Below are positions 9,512-20,740 of a stretch of DNA of 64,000 nt, in pieces; position 1 is the first letter of the stretch; each line of letters starts with the position of its first letter. The stretch covers positions 12,656,501 to 12,720,500 of the forward strand of contig NC_092323.1 in the NCBI RefSeq assembly GCF_036785885.1. Reading direction: 5' to 3'. This stretch comes from Coffea arabica. Its lineage: Eukaryota; Streptophyta; Magnoliopsida; Gentianales; Rubiaceae. The position numbers and the translations under genes were made by a program. The notes under the pieces were generated by a model. It worked only from the letters and a program-made list of their open reading frames with translations. It did not search any database and had not been told where the DNA came from.

Positions 9512-11074
9512 GTGCCATTCGCCATGGTTGAAAGGTTTGTTAATGCGGTTACCAATGACCACATTGAATCGAGTTTTTCAGCACATGGGTCCCAGAAGAC
9601 TGTTACTATATCTGAGGAAGATTATGTTAAATTCCTACAGTACCAAGCTGCAAATCACGCATCTCTTCCCTCTGCTTCTTTAGCACAAAAAGGTAATGAC
9701 ACATGGATTATTGACTCCGGGGCTACTGATCATATGTCAGGTACCTCTAAAATTTTTTCTAATTTTCAAGAATCTACTCCCTTTCCTCATGTTACTTTAG
9801 CTGATGGATCTACCACTAAAGTTAAAGGACTAGGCACTGTAGAAATTAATCAATCACTTCCGCTGTCTTCTGTTCTTTACGTATCCAATTTACCCTTTAA
9901 TCTAATGTCTGTTAGTAAGCTCACTAAATTTCTACAGTGTACAGTTACTTTCTCTCCTGATTCTGTTATCATTCAGGATTTGAAGACAAAGAGGACGATT
10001 GGTGGAGGGCATGAGCATAATAGTCTTTACTTTCTCAACTTCAATGGTCCGATAGCATGTCCTGCTACTGTTTCTCCTCTTGAAATTCACTGTCGTTTAG
10101 GTCATCCATCTTTACAAAATTTGAAAAAGTTGGTTCCTACTTTGAGTCAATTATCTTCGTTAGAATGTGAGTCTTGTCAGTTAGGAAAGCATCATCGTGT
10201 TTCTTTTGCTCCTAGAGTCAATAAACGGGTTTCTGAACCGTTTTTGTTAGTTCATTCTGATGTTTGGGGTCCTAGTCGAGTCACTTCAAAGTTAGGTTTT
10301 AAATATTTTGTAATCTTTGTTGATGATTTTTCAAGAGTTACCTGGCTTTATTTAATGAAAGATCGTTCAGAACTATATTCCATTTTTTGTGCATTTGTTG
10401 CAGAAATAAAGAATCAATTTGGTGTGCCGGTACGTATACTTCGCAGTGATAATGCGAAAGAATATTTTTTCACTCCTTTTAATACCTTTATGAGTAAGTC
10501 TAATATTATTCATCAGTTCTCTTGTCCTCACACTCCACAACAGAATGGAGTTGCTGAAAGAAAAATTGGACATTTAATCGAAATTGCTCGAACACTGTTG
10601 TTGCACATGAATGTGTCCAAACAATTTTGGAGTGATGCAGTTCTAACTGCATGTTATTTAATTAATCGCATGCCATCTAATATTCTTGGAGGTCAATTAC
10701 CTCACTCCATTCTTTTTCCTCATGAACCTGTGTTTAAATTACCTCCTCGTATTTTTGAATGTGTGTGCTTTGTTCATCAGCTTACTCCCGGGGTGGATAA
10801 ATTAGATTCTCGTGCTATTAAGTGTATTTTCTTAGGATACGCACGAGCGCAAAAAGGGTATAGATGTTACAGTCCAGTTTTAAATCGATTTTTTACTTGT
10901 GCTGATGTTACTTTCTTTGAATCTACTCCATATTTTATCAAACACAGTATGCCTTGTGAGTTAGACCAGTGTCCCTCTTTTTCTTCTCCTGTTTTACCAG
11001 TCCCTTCCCCTTTATTACCTGAGTTATCTAGTCCACCAGATTCCATAACTCGATTATCTCGTCTGATAGATTGA
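9512..11074 (+). pseudogene. Copia gag-remnant/protease/integrase frame, truncated
   Basis: 520 codons. Residues 1-60 are the tail of gag (SEEDYVKFLQYQ). Protease follows with the catalytic motif DSGATDHM at residues 68-75. Integrase has the N-terminal zinc-binding pattern (HCRLGHPSLQ, CESCQLGKHH), the catalytic-core segments VHSDVWG, VDDFSRVTW, LRSDNAKEYF and the glutamate in NGVAERK, then the C-terminal IFLGYARAQKGY. The frame ends at a TGA at 11072-11074, where deletion joined the integrase tail to the middle of reverse transcriptase in another frame. Capsid and nucleocapsid regions are absent, so it cannot support its own particle formation. Confidence 0.9.
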
Positions 11075-12429
11075 AGGCTCGTCTGGTAGCTCGAGGATTT
11101 ACTCAGGTGTATGGAGTAGATTACTTAGAAACATTTTCTCCTGTTGCAAAGACTACCTCGGTTCGCCTTCTTATCTCTTTGGCAGCAACTTACAATTGGC
11201 CATTGCATCAGTTGGATGTGAAAAATGCATTTCTGCATGGAGATTTGGAAGAAGAGGTATATATGGAACAGCATCCTAGATTTGTTGTTCAGGGGGAGAA
11301 TTCGCAGTTGGTTTGTTGTTTGAAAAAATCCTTATATAGATTGAAACAGTCTCCAAGGGCTTGGTTTGGCCGGTTTAGTAGTGTGGTCATGGAGTTCGGT
11401 CTGACGAGATGTGGAGTAGATCACTCTGTATTTTATGGGCATTCTAATGCTGGTAAAATTTTATTAGTTGTTTATGTGGATGATATTGTGATTACAGGTG
11501 ATGATGTTGTGGGGATCCAGAAACTTAAATCCAATCTGCAGGCAAACTTTCAGACAAAGGATTTAGGTCATTTACAGTATTTTCTGGGTATTGAGGTAGT
11601 TCGGTCTAAATATGAAATTTATTTATGTCAAAGGAAATATGTACTTGATATGTTGAGTGAAGTTGGGATGTTAGGTTGCCGACCTGTGGATACTCCTATG
11701 GATCCCAATGTGAAATTAGCAAGAGATCAAGGAACATTACTTGATGATCCTAAGCAATATCGAAGACTTGTGGGTAAGTTAAATTATCTCACTGTAACGA
11801 GACCTGACATTTCGTTTGCAGTGAGTGTTGTGAGTCAATTTCTTGATACCCCTCGTACTAGTCATTGGGATGCTGTTATACGGATTCTCAGGTATCTTAA
11901 GGGTGCTCCTGGAAAAGGGTTGCTGTATCAAAATCATGGACACACTGATATTGAAGGATATAGTGATGCAGATTGGGTCGGTTCTGCCTCAGATCGAAGA
12001 TCGACCACAGGATATTGTGTATTTGTTGATGGTAATTTAGTGTCGTGGAAGAGTAAGAAGCAAATAGTTGTCTCCCGATCAAGTGCAGAATCTGAATACT
12101 GTGCTATGGCTCACACTGTGTGTGAGTTGGTTTGGTTGAAAAGCATGTTACTTGAAATTGGGTTTGAGTATAAACAGCCTATGAATTTAGTGTGTGATAA
12201 TCAGGCGGCTGTCCATATTGCGTCTAATCCAGTGTTTCATGAAAGGACAAAACATATTGAAGTTGATTGTCATTTCATTCGAGAGAAATTACTTGATGGA
12301 GTCATCAAGACATCTCATGTACCGTCTGCAGATCAATTGGCTGATTTGTTTACCAAGAGTTTAGGGGGCTCTAGGGTGAAATACCTTTGTAACAAGTTGG
12401 GTGCTTATGATATATATGCTCCAACTTGA
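11071..12429 (+). pseudogene. Copia reverse transcriptase / RNase H frame lacking its N-terminal part
   Basis: The frame opens at KARLVARGFTQVYGVDYLET, an internal reverse transcriptase motif, with no ATG; the conserved tryptophan-rich start of the domain is deleted. Downstream are LDVKNAFLHGDLEEEVYM, the catalytic YVDDIVITG, and an RNase H region with GYSDADWVG and the DNQAAVHIA segment. It ends DIYAPT just before a purine-rich tract (gagggggag, about 12428-12436) that abuts the 3' LTR. The +/-1 frame change relative to the upstream frame means no single Gag-Pol protein can be read. Confidence 0.9.
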
Positions 12430-12436
12430 GGGGGAG

Positions 12437-12583
12437 TGTTAGGAGAATATTAGTATTCTTGTAGATAATATATTAGTAAGGGTATTCTTGTAAATAGTCG
12501 GTTAGGTTTGTACTCCTATAAATACTAGTTGGTCACTCATAATACGGTGACTAGATGTTTTCCTCCCAAGATACCTGTTGACA
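12437..12583 (+). repeat. 3' LTR of young copia element
   Basis: 147 bp, identical to 9151-9297 except at the next-to-last base (CA end here, TA in the 5' LTR). The target duplication GGTTT follows at 12584-12588. Confidence 0.95.
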
Positions 12584-12779
12584 GGTTTGAACACTTGAAA
12601 CTGAAGCAATTACTATATATTTATTCGCTTCTATGTTCCCCTTGTCCCGATGGATTGCAAACATTAGCATCTGTTTCCTTTGAATTTATTCAAATTCTAC
12701 AGCAATCTGCTTTGGAGATAAAAACATTAGCTATTTACACTTTCTACCCGTTTTTAGATGACTCCACACACAACATGTA

Positions 12780-13861
12780 TGATAGATTGTATTTTTGTCA
12801 TAAAATTCATGATTGTTTTCCCTTTTACTTTACTAAATATTGTATTAATTAGTGGATTCTATTTATATTTGGTAATTGTGTTGATTGTAGGGATTCAAAG
12901 CGAAAAAGAGTTAAGCACGTGAATATTAACTAATTTCTGTGCAATTTGGCATGAGTACATCAAAGTCTAATCCTGCAGGGAGGTCTCATTTCTTCTAGGA
13001 AGAAATAAGAGAACTGAATTCATTTTTCTTTTCCTGGGGAATTCATCTCAATTGAAGAATGGCTGCAGCAATAAATTTCAATATTTCGTGCTTGGCTTTT
13101 TCTATGGAAATGAACTAAACTTTTCATTCTAGTCAAGGAACAACGGAGGATTTGGTTCATCTAAAATTGTTAGATCGAATTGATTATATTTATTTCTTTA
13201 ATTTACTGGTATTCGTATGTTCTTTGATTTAATTTCTTATGGTTATTATTTTATTTGAATATCAAGGGCGTCCGATATTTAATTTAATCAATAATCTAAA
13301 ACCAGTTAAAGCAGTTAAATCCGTAATTGTTTGATTATTTTAAATTAGTAGTGACTGGTATGATTGGATTTATGTTAGGGGAATATATAACCTAACTTAA
13401 AATAACCTTCGTAGCATATTATTTGGTTAGAACAGGGTTTCTCTAATTTTTAAAACAATTGAAAAATTAAACTCTAAGGTCATACCTTGGGTTATTTTTT
13501 GATTAGAAAAGTGATTAACGGTCGTATTTTGATCATCAATACAGTAAGGAGAAATTGATTGTAATCGCATGTTTCTTTATCAGTGAGTGAATGAAATTAT
13601 TATTGCATCCATGACCAATTGAGTGAACAATTTTCAAAGTTATTTCTTGACTAGAGTTTATTTATTATTATTTTATTTTTAGTTAAATTATCAGTTAGGC
13701 CTTTTTATTTGATTTGTTTAATTATTCATATTTTTACAAAACCCCCCTTATTCTGGACTCGAAAAGAAATAATTATTTTTCATTCCTTGTGGATTCGATC
13801 CTATTCACTACTATATACAAAATTTGTATTTTAATTGAGTGTACAGACTTGACACCTGTCA
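12780..13861 (+). repeat. 5' LTR of old gypsy-type element
   Basis: It begins TGATAGATTG and ends ACCTGTCA. The match is the 3' LTR at 23102-24384. Compared with that copy it lacks about 290 bp after 'aatcctgca'. It is followed at 13862 by 'atttttaataccgttgtcaggga', a decayed form of the 'tttggcgccgttg(c/t)cgggga' primer-binding region of plant Athila/Tat gypsy elements, with G-to-A and C-to-T changes at the CpG positions. Confidence 0.8.
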
Positions 13862-14454
13862 ATTTTTAATACCGTTGTCAGGGACTGGTATCTAATTAAT
13901 TTGTCTCTTTTTTTGAGTTCATCTTATTTTTATTTATATTTTTCTCTTATTTCTATTTTGCTAGTTTATGCCTGCTAACATTCTTTATTTTAGTGATCGA
14001 CCGGATTTTATTCCTAAGAGGATAATGAAACTTGTGTTTTTTCTAATAATCAATATTTAGATACATTAACCTTTCATGTAGAAAATTTGACCGTTGCAAC
14101 TTGTGAAATTTGTTATGTCTCATATCATTTAATCGACATATGCCCCGTATTTCAAAATAACCTGAATACCTCACTCAATACTTTTGGAGATTTTTCATTC
14201 TAATTTCGAAGGTAGTATGACCCTTATTCAAACAGGTATGATCAAGAATGGTGGGATAATTTTAACTTTAATTATGCAACAGAGCAAATCGATTTTCAAC
14301 ATCAATATCAACAGAGTTTCAAGAATCATCATTTATGTCAGGTATGTCTCTTGAAAAAATGTTGAAATTATTAACTGTTAATACATATCGATTTCAACAG
14401 GAGACACAAATAAAAATTAAAGGGACAGTGTTGATCTAAAAATTAAAAGGACTG

Positions 14455-15581
14455 TGTTGATCTTAGTCCCTATCTTTTGATATTTACAAATCAAATGGAT
14501 GATACTAATATCTCTTCAAGATATACTTTCAGTTATGAAGTAAATCAGATTCAAAGATCAAACGCAATTGAAAGAAACAAAAGTTGCTGAAAGCTATCGG
14601 ACGCTTGTGAAAACAAGATCGGACGTCCGATAATCATTACGCAACTTCAGACGCATGAAGAACTCCATCACCGGACGTCCGAAGGAAATAAGACATTCTC
14701 CCTAACTCATTGACCTCGATCGAACGCAAGTATCAGACGTCTGATAGGATCTTTCGAACTCGACGAAAGCTGTCGGACGCTCACAAAGACAATACTGGAC
14801 ATCCGATAGAATTGAGATATTCTTTCTAACTCATTGTCTGCTTTTGGACGCAAGCATCGGACGTTTGATAAAATTGAAGAAAATCTCTTAAACTCACTGC
14901 CTGCAGTCGGACGCAAGAAACCAGACTACCGGACATCCGATACCCCAACGACTAGTTGACTGTTCAGCTACTTTCTATCTGTTGGAAGTATTAATGAAAC
15001 ACTTTCTTTGTCTTGTATAAATAGTGCATGATCAGAAACTTCAAACAACTTTTGTACACTGAAAATGCAAAAGATCTAGAGTAGTTCTAGTGAGAAAACA
15101 CTCACCAAAGAAGATTTGTAGTCTTGATGGTGTGAAGTTCATTGTAAATTTTTCATTTGTGAGTGAATACTTCAATAGTGTAACTCTGAGAGGGTTGTCC
15201 TGAGGGATAGTAAAACTTTCTAGTTTGACCGAGTAAAACTTGGGGTAAGGAGGAAGTGAGTCTTTCTTTGTACATAAGATTGGTTGTATTTCATCAATTT
15301 GAAAAAACTTGTTTAAATTGACCTACAAGCTCAAGAGAAGCTTGATAGTCAATTGGTTTGTAATTCTTCCCTTCTTAGTTACTTATTGTTATCGTGTGAT
15401 CTTTGAATTACTTATATCTTCTACTTCTCTCAGGTAATATTGTTTCTTCATTTATTGATTCATTGTGTGATCACTTAAGAAAAGAGAATAAATTTCATAT
15501 TGAGCAAAAAGTGCCCATAACTTGATTTGTTTTATAATCAATCTAATTCACCCCCCTCTTAGGTTGTTTTCGATCCTTACA
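14455..15581 (+). repeat. 5' LTR of nested Sirevirus-like copia element
   Basis: About 1127 bp, from TGTTGATC to CCTTACA. A methionyl-tRNA-type primer binding site, 'tggtatcagag', begins at 15584. A TATA box, 'tataaata', is at 15017-15024. It carries the array of GGACGTCC palindromes at 14598-14943. Confidence 0.85.
14598..14943 (+). repeat. Array of paired GGACGC / CGGACGTCCGAT palindromes in the LTR
   Basis: About six repeats of a two-part unit: a half site (g/c)GGACGC, a 14-17 bp spacer and a palindrome close to ATCGGACGTCCGAT. Examples are at 14597-14636 and 14668-14684. The matching array in the 3' LTR is at 19518-19865. The GACGTC core is a C-box, a known class of plant bZIP binding site, so a regulatory role is possible, but this is inference. 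Confidence 0.85.
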
Positions 15582-15637
15582 ATTGGTATCAGAGTTTGGT
15601 CTTTTAGAGATTAACCTCAAGCAGTTTTGGAGTAAAG

Positions 15638-18600
15638 ATGACAAACAACAATGCCATATTTTTTGAAACACAATCTGTGATTAGACCACCTATGTTTAAT
15701 AGATCGAATTATGTGAGTTGGAAAGAAAGAATGATTATTTTCTTGCAATCGATTGATATTGAATTGTAGTTTATTGTTAATGAATGTCCATATGATACTT
15801 CTATAGTAGATGATATTACTCATAGATCAAGATCAAAAACTAGAAATGAATTAACTGCAGTTGATAGAGCTCATCTCACCTTAAATGCAAAAGGTATAAA
15901 TGTGTTATATTGTACTTTCGACTCGAATGAATCTATTAGAGTCAAGAGATGTAAGTCAACTAAAGAAATTTGGGACAAACTACAAAAAATTCATTAAGGT
16001 AGTGAGAATGTTAGATAACAGAAAAAATCTATCTTGATTACTAAATATGAGTCGTTTAATATGGAATCTCATGAAAATATTGATCAAATGTATTGTAGAT
16101 TCAATGATTTTATTAAAGATCTAGAGGTTCTGGAAAAGAAATATACCTTAGGAGAGAAAAATAGAAAAATCTTGAATACTCTGTCTAAAGATTGAGAAAG
16201 TAAAGTGACTGCTATTCAAGAGGCAAGAGATCTGAATTCTATGTCTATTGAATCTTTTATAAATTCTCTAACATCTTATGAGTTGAAACTTAAGTCTAAA
16301 GTGCAAGAGAAAAAGGATGCTAAGGTGAGGAGAAGCATAACTCTAAAAGTTTCTCAAGATGAAGATGATTCGGCTTCTTTAGATGGGAAAGATGTTGAAG
16401 TTGATGACAATAACCTTGCTCTCATCACAATGAGTTTCAAAAGAATTCTCAACAATAGAAAATTTAAAAGAGGAGAATCCATCAATACATTTCCAAATTA
16501 ATTCAACAATACAAGAAACAAAGGACAGCAAGAGGCCAACAAAAAGCAATCTGGAAAATGTTTTGAGTGCGGTCAGCTGGGACACTACATGAATGAGTGC
16601 CCAATGAAGAAAAGGAAAAAAGAAAAAGTTGAACGAAAACCAAAGTTTAACAACTTTCAAATCACATGGGATGATTGCTGACAGGGTATCAAACCTGTGC
16701 AATAATAAATACCTGCTTAAATAAAATATAATTTATGTAGATAGTGATAAGTAGGGTCGAATCCACAGGGATTGGGGATAATTTATTTCTTTTAGAGTTC
16801 GAAGTATGGGGGATTTTTGAAAATGAGAGTAACAAAATTACTTGGAATAAATTAAAATAAAATAAAATAACTACAACTTAAATAACTAATTATCACAATA
16901 AAAATAATAATGGACGAACTCTAGCCAAGAGACAATTTCGGAGATGGTTCACTTAATTCGATCACAGATGCAAGGATTATTCCAGTTACTATCTGATAAA
17001 TTAGTTATAGTTGTAATACACGCGATAAACAACCAACTCTTCCTCAATTTGTCGATAGTCAAGATACGACCGTTGACTATTTCTCTAATCAGGAAACAAC
17101 CCTAGGTACGACCATAGAAGCTCAATTCCCTAATTGCATGAATAATTAGAAGAGCCTAATTCTAACCAATCAACACGCTACGAAGGTCTCTTTAAGTTAG
17201 CTTGTCTATCTCCCTGACACAAACCCAATCATGCCAGTTGCCATCAATTTAGAACAATTAAACAATTACGGATTTAACTACCCTAATTGGTTTCAGGTTA
17301 TTGAATTAATGTAGAATCCGGACCCTGAATAATCGAATAATAAAACAATCATATGAACATAAAGCAGAAGATAGACGAATACCAGAAAATAATTGAAAAG
17401 CTAAAATCGATTAGATCTCACAATTTAAGTCAAACCAAATTCTCCGTTGTTCTTGATTAGAAAAAAATGAATTAGTTCATCTTCATCGAGGAAATCTCAT
17501 GCAAAAGTGCAGAAGTAATTATTGAAAACAAGCAATGTCTTCATCCCCCTAGAAGAGACGGCCAGGAAGCGAAAAGAAAGAAAAACTAAACTATGCTAAA
17601 AAACTAACTCTCCAGCCTCTGTCCGTTTTTTTCTACTTTTAAAGCCAAAACAAAGTCTAATGCTCCCGTGGTCCCCCACGAATTGGGAGTCCAGGTACAA
17701 AGAGAAAACTTTGCCAGATTCCTTGTATTTCTTTTTTCTATTGGTAGCAGGACTTCAAGTCAGCCAAAAGGGAGATGGGAATCCGTTTCTTCTCAGTAAC
17801 GTGGGCTAGGCTTGTGAAGTGTTTAGAAGTCTTCCATTTTATTTCAGAGAGTCCCTCCTTTTTGTACTTTTCTAGTCCACTCCCTGAAATTGGATCCAAA
17901 TACCAAATATAAGTAAATGTCCACAATTAAAACAGTATTTGGCAGGGACATGGGGAAAATTGATAATAAAATAACTGACAATTAACATCCTATCAATTGC
18001 AACTCGGATGGTGATGTTGAAGAAGGAGAAGAATCTGCTCAAATGACTTTCATGATCATTGGTGATACTGAGGTAACTACTTGCAACTCTCAATTTGACA
18101 GTGATGAGGAATCTGATGATGATGTTAATTCTTTTATTGAAAGATTGCATAGCAGCTTGAAAGACTCTTGTGCTAGGAACAAGGAATTAAAACAGAAAAT
18201 TAATTTTCTTATTCAAGATAATGCAAATCTTTTTCGACTGAACAAGAATCTGAAAGCTGAAAATGATAACTTAAGAAAAGTTGAGACTGATCTACATGTT
18301 GAACTTCATAGAAAAATAAAGGTTTGTGAATTGTTCAAAAAGAAACAAAGTAGTTTGAAAAGAAGAATGGATGATCTAAATGAATTGCTTAAACACAAGA
18401 AACAAGTCCGTTTTCAAAAGAATGAACCAAAACCTCACTTTGACATTCATAAGAAAGGTTGAATTCTAATGCAAATGAATTTATCATTTATAAAAGAAGA
18501 CAAGTCAGATTTGTTAAACCTGTTTATGTAAGCAATTACCTGACTATGTGTAGTTTCTGTTGTCAAGTTGGTCACATGAAAAATAATTGCTATGTAAGGA

Positions 18601-18700
18601 AAAATATGAGAAATGACATGAAATGCATGTGGATAGTTAGACATGAAGTTAATTCTCAAGGACCCAAAAATTTTTGGGTACCATATATTAGTTCTTGATC
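15638..18700 (+). pseudogene. Sirevirus-like gag, broken and interrupted
   Basis: It starts MTNNNAIFFETQS, then PPMFNRSNYVSWKERMIIFL, typical of copia gag. There are stops at about 15767 and 15996 and more downstream. A zinc knuckle, CFECGQLGHYMNEC, is at 16559-16600. The reading is cut at 16678 by a 1317-bp solo LTR and resumes at 18001 with an acidic stretch, then a lysine/glutamate-rich coiled-coil (18160-18440), then a second knuckle, CSFCCQVGHMKNNC, at 18549-18590. Two knuckles with a coiled coil between them fit the extended Gag of Sireviruses. Not functional. Confidence 0.85.
16679..17995 (-). mobile_element. Inverted solo LTR of the gypsy family
   Basis: 1317 bp beginning TGACAGGG and ending CCTATCA on the plus strand, bounded by the 5-bp target duplication ATTGC at 16674-16678 and 17996-18000. 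In reverse complement it matches the outer gypsy LTRs; for example the complement of 17062-17120 aligns with 13470-13540 (motif 'aacggtcgtat', 'gattagaaaa'). It has no internal sequence and only one LTR, so it is a solo LTR left by recombination. Confidence 0.85.
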
Positions 18701-19376
18701 TCTTGAGTAGGTGAATTTGGTGAACATTATTAAGGAAATAAAGTGGTTGTAGACAGTGAATGATCAAGACACATGACCGGTGATCCATCACAATTCATTA
18801 AAACTCAAACCAAAGTCTTGTGGCAAGTGATATTTGGAGATAACGTGAAAAGTAAAATAATTGGAATAGGAGATATTGGTAAGATTGGTGAGATTCTTGT
18901 TCATAATATTCTTTTGTAATTTTCTTTTGATGTTTCTAATGATTTGAACTGAGTTTTTCTTGATGTTTTTGAATATTATTGAATTTTTACGATGACAAAA
19001 AAAGGGGAGAAAAGAATAATGCTGATCTAATGATGGTTTACTTTGATAATTACTTTGACTGTTATTTTTCTGTTTGGTATCAATTTTCTGTTTTTTGGCT
19101 GATGATTACTGAATGTTGGTATGTTGATGATTGCTGAATTCTGGTATCATTTTTCTGTTTTTGTTTGAAATATTGGATTCTCTGTTATTGCTGATGGATT
19201 ATGATTGCTAATTTTTACCCTTATCTTATGATGACAAAAAGGGGGAGAAATAGATGCTATGTGTAAGGAAAAGTTATTATAAATTTGAAATTTTGGATGC
19301 AATGAGTAAGGGGGAGTTTATGCTCAATCTTTTTTTCTTCCATCTATTATTTTGTCATCATCAAAAAGGGGGAGAT

Positions 19377-20491
19377 TATAAATCATAGTCCCTATCTTTT
19401 GATATTTATAAAATATATGAATGATACTAATATCTCTTCAAGATATACTTTCAATTATGAAACAAATCAGATTCAAAAATCTAACGCAATTGAAAGAAAC
19501 AAAGGTTGCTGAAAGCTATCGGACGCTTGTAAAGATAGGATCGGACGTCCGATAATCGTTGCGCAACTTCGGATGCATGGAGAACTCCATCACCGGACGT
19601 CCGAAGGAAATAAGACATTTTTCCTAACTCACTGATCTCGATCAAATACAAGCATCGAACGTCCGATAGAATCTTTCGAACTCGACGAAAGCTGTCAGAC
19701 GCTCACAAAGACAATACCGGACGTCTGAAAGAATTGAAATATTCTTTCTAACTCATTGTCTGCTTTCGGACGCAAGTATCGGACGTTCAATAAAATTATA
19801 GAAAATCTCTTAAACTCACTGTCTGCTGTCGGATGCAACAAACCAGACTACCGAACGTCCGATACCCCAACAGCTAGTTGACTGTTCAGCTACTTTCTAT
19901 CCGTTAGAAACATTAATGAAACACTTTCTTGATCTTGTATAAATAGTGCATGATCAGAAACTTCAAACAACTTTTGCACAATGAAAATACAAAAGATCTA
20001 GAGTAGTTTTAGCGAAAAAACACTCACCAAAGAAGATTTGTAGTTTTGGTGGTGTGAAGTTCATTGTAAACTTTTCATTTGTGAGTGAATACTTCAATAG
20101 TGTAGCTCTGAGAAGGTTGTCCTGAGAGATAGTAAAACTTTCTAACTTGATCGAGTGAGATTTGGGGTAAGGAGGAAGTGGGTCTTCCTTTGTACACAAG
20201 ATTGGTTGTATTTCATCAATTTGAAGAACCTTATTTGAATTGACCTACAAGCTCAAGAGGAGTTTGGTAGTCAATTGGTTTGTAATTCTTCCCTTCTTAG
20301 TTACTTATTGTTACCGTGTGATCTTTAAATTGCTTATATTTTCTACTTCTCTCAAGTGATATTGTTCCTTCATTGTGTGATCATTTAAGAAAAGAGGGTA
20401 AATTTCATATTGAGCAAAAAGTACCCATAATTTGATTAGTTTTATAATCAACCTAATTCACCCCCTTCTTAGATTGTCTTCGATCCTTACA
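19377..20491 (+). repeat. 3' LTR of nested Sirevirus-like element
   Basis: About 1115 bp, starting after the polypurine tract 'aaaaagggggaga' and ending CCTTACA. It is clearly diverged from the 5' LTR by many substitutions, so the insertion is much older than that of the copia element at 9151. Confidence 0.85.
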
Positions 20492-20740
20492 GACAGAGGA
20501 TAGAATGTATCAACAACTATTATCCATGTCAAGTATGTCTCTTGAAAAAATAATGAAATACTAATTGCTAATACGTATCTATTTCAACTAGAGACATAAA
20601 TGAAAATTAGAAGGATGAAGGATAGAATGCGTCAACAATCATTATCCACGTCAAGTATGTCTCTTGAATAAATGATTAATTATTTTCAACAGGAGATACA
20701 AATGAGAATTAGAAGGATGGAGGATCAAAGGCATCTATTT

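Larger units (their letters stand above)
9151..12583 (+). mobile_element. Young, internally deleted Ty1-copia retrotransposon
   Basis: A 3433-bp element with near-identical 147-bp LTRs (9151-9297 and 12437-12583) and the target duplication GGTTT at 9146-9150 and 12584-12588. The domain order protease, integrase, reverse transcriptase, RNase H defines Ty1-copia. Nearly all of gag is missing, and a second deletion removes the start of the reverse transcriptase and shifts the frame at 11071-11074. The LTRs differ at one base, so insertion is recent although the coding part is defective. It was either copied by enzymes of an intact relative or suffered the deletions very soon after insertion. Confidence 0.93.
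14455..20491 (+). mobile_element. Non-autonomous Sirevirus-like copia element nested in the gypsy element
   Basis: LTRs are 14455-15581 and 19377-20491, with imperfect flanking 5-mers GACTG and GACAG. The interior holds a broken gag with two zinc knuckles and a coiled-coil segment, a stub of protease (HMTGDPSQF at about 18772-18798) and nothing of integrase, reverse transcriptase or RNase H. Repeated '(c)aaaaaggggag' polypurine motifs at 18991-19013, 19228-19250, 19306-19318 and 19359-19376 and the palindrome array in the LTR are hallmarks of Sireviruses. It is split by a solo LTR at 16679-17995. Confidence 0.85.
14310..20740 (+). repeat. Tandem units of about 110 bp in the gypsy interior, split by the Sirevirus insertion
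   Basis: The unit 'atgtc(a)ggtatgtctcttga...' with 'aacaggagacacaaat' occurs at 14335-14425, before the nested element, and again at 20525-20610 and 20645-20720 after it. They were originally adjacent copies, parted by insertion of the 6-kb element at 14455-20491. Confidence 0.65.

Noticed and set aside
12529..12852. 107-codon frame after the copia element
   Set aside because: It spans the 3' LTR, flank and the start of the gypsy LTR, so it is not a natural unit.
14598..14943. CRISPR-like array
   Set aside because: Short palindromes with irregular spacing in a plant retrotransposon LTR, repeated in the partner LTR; not a CRISPR.
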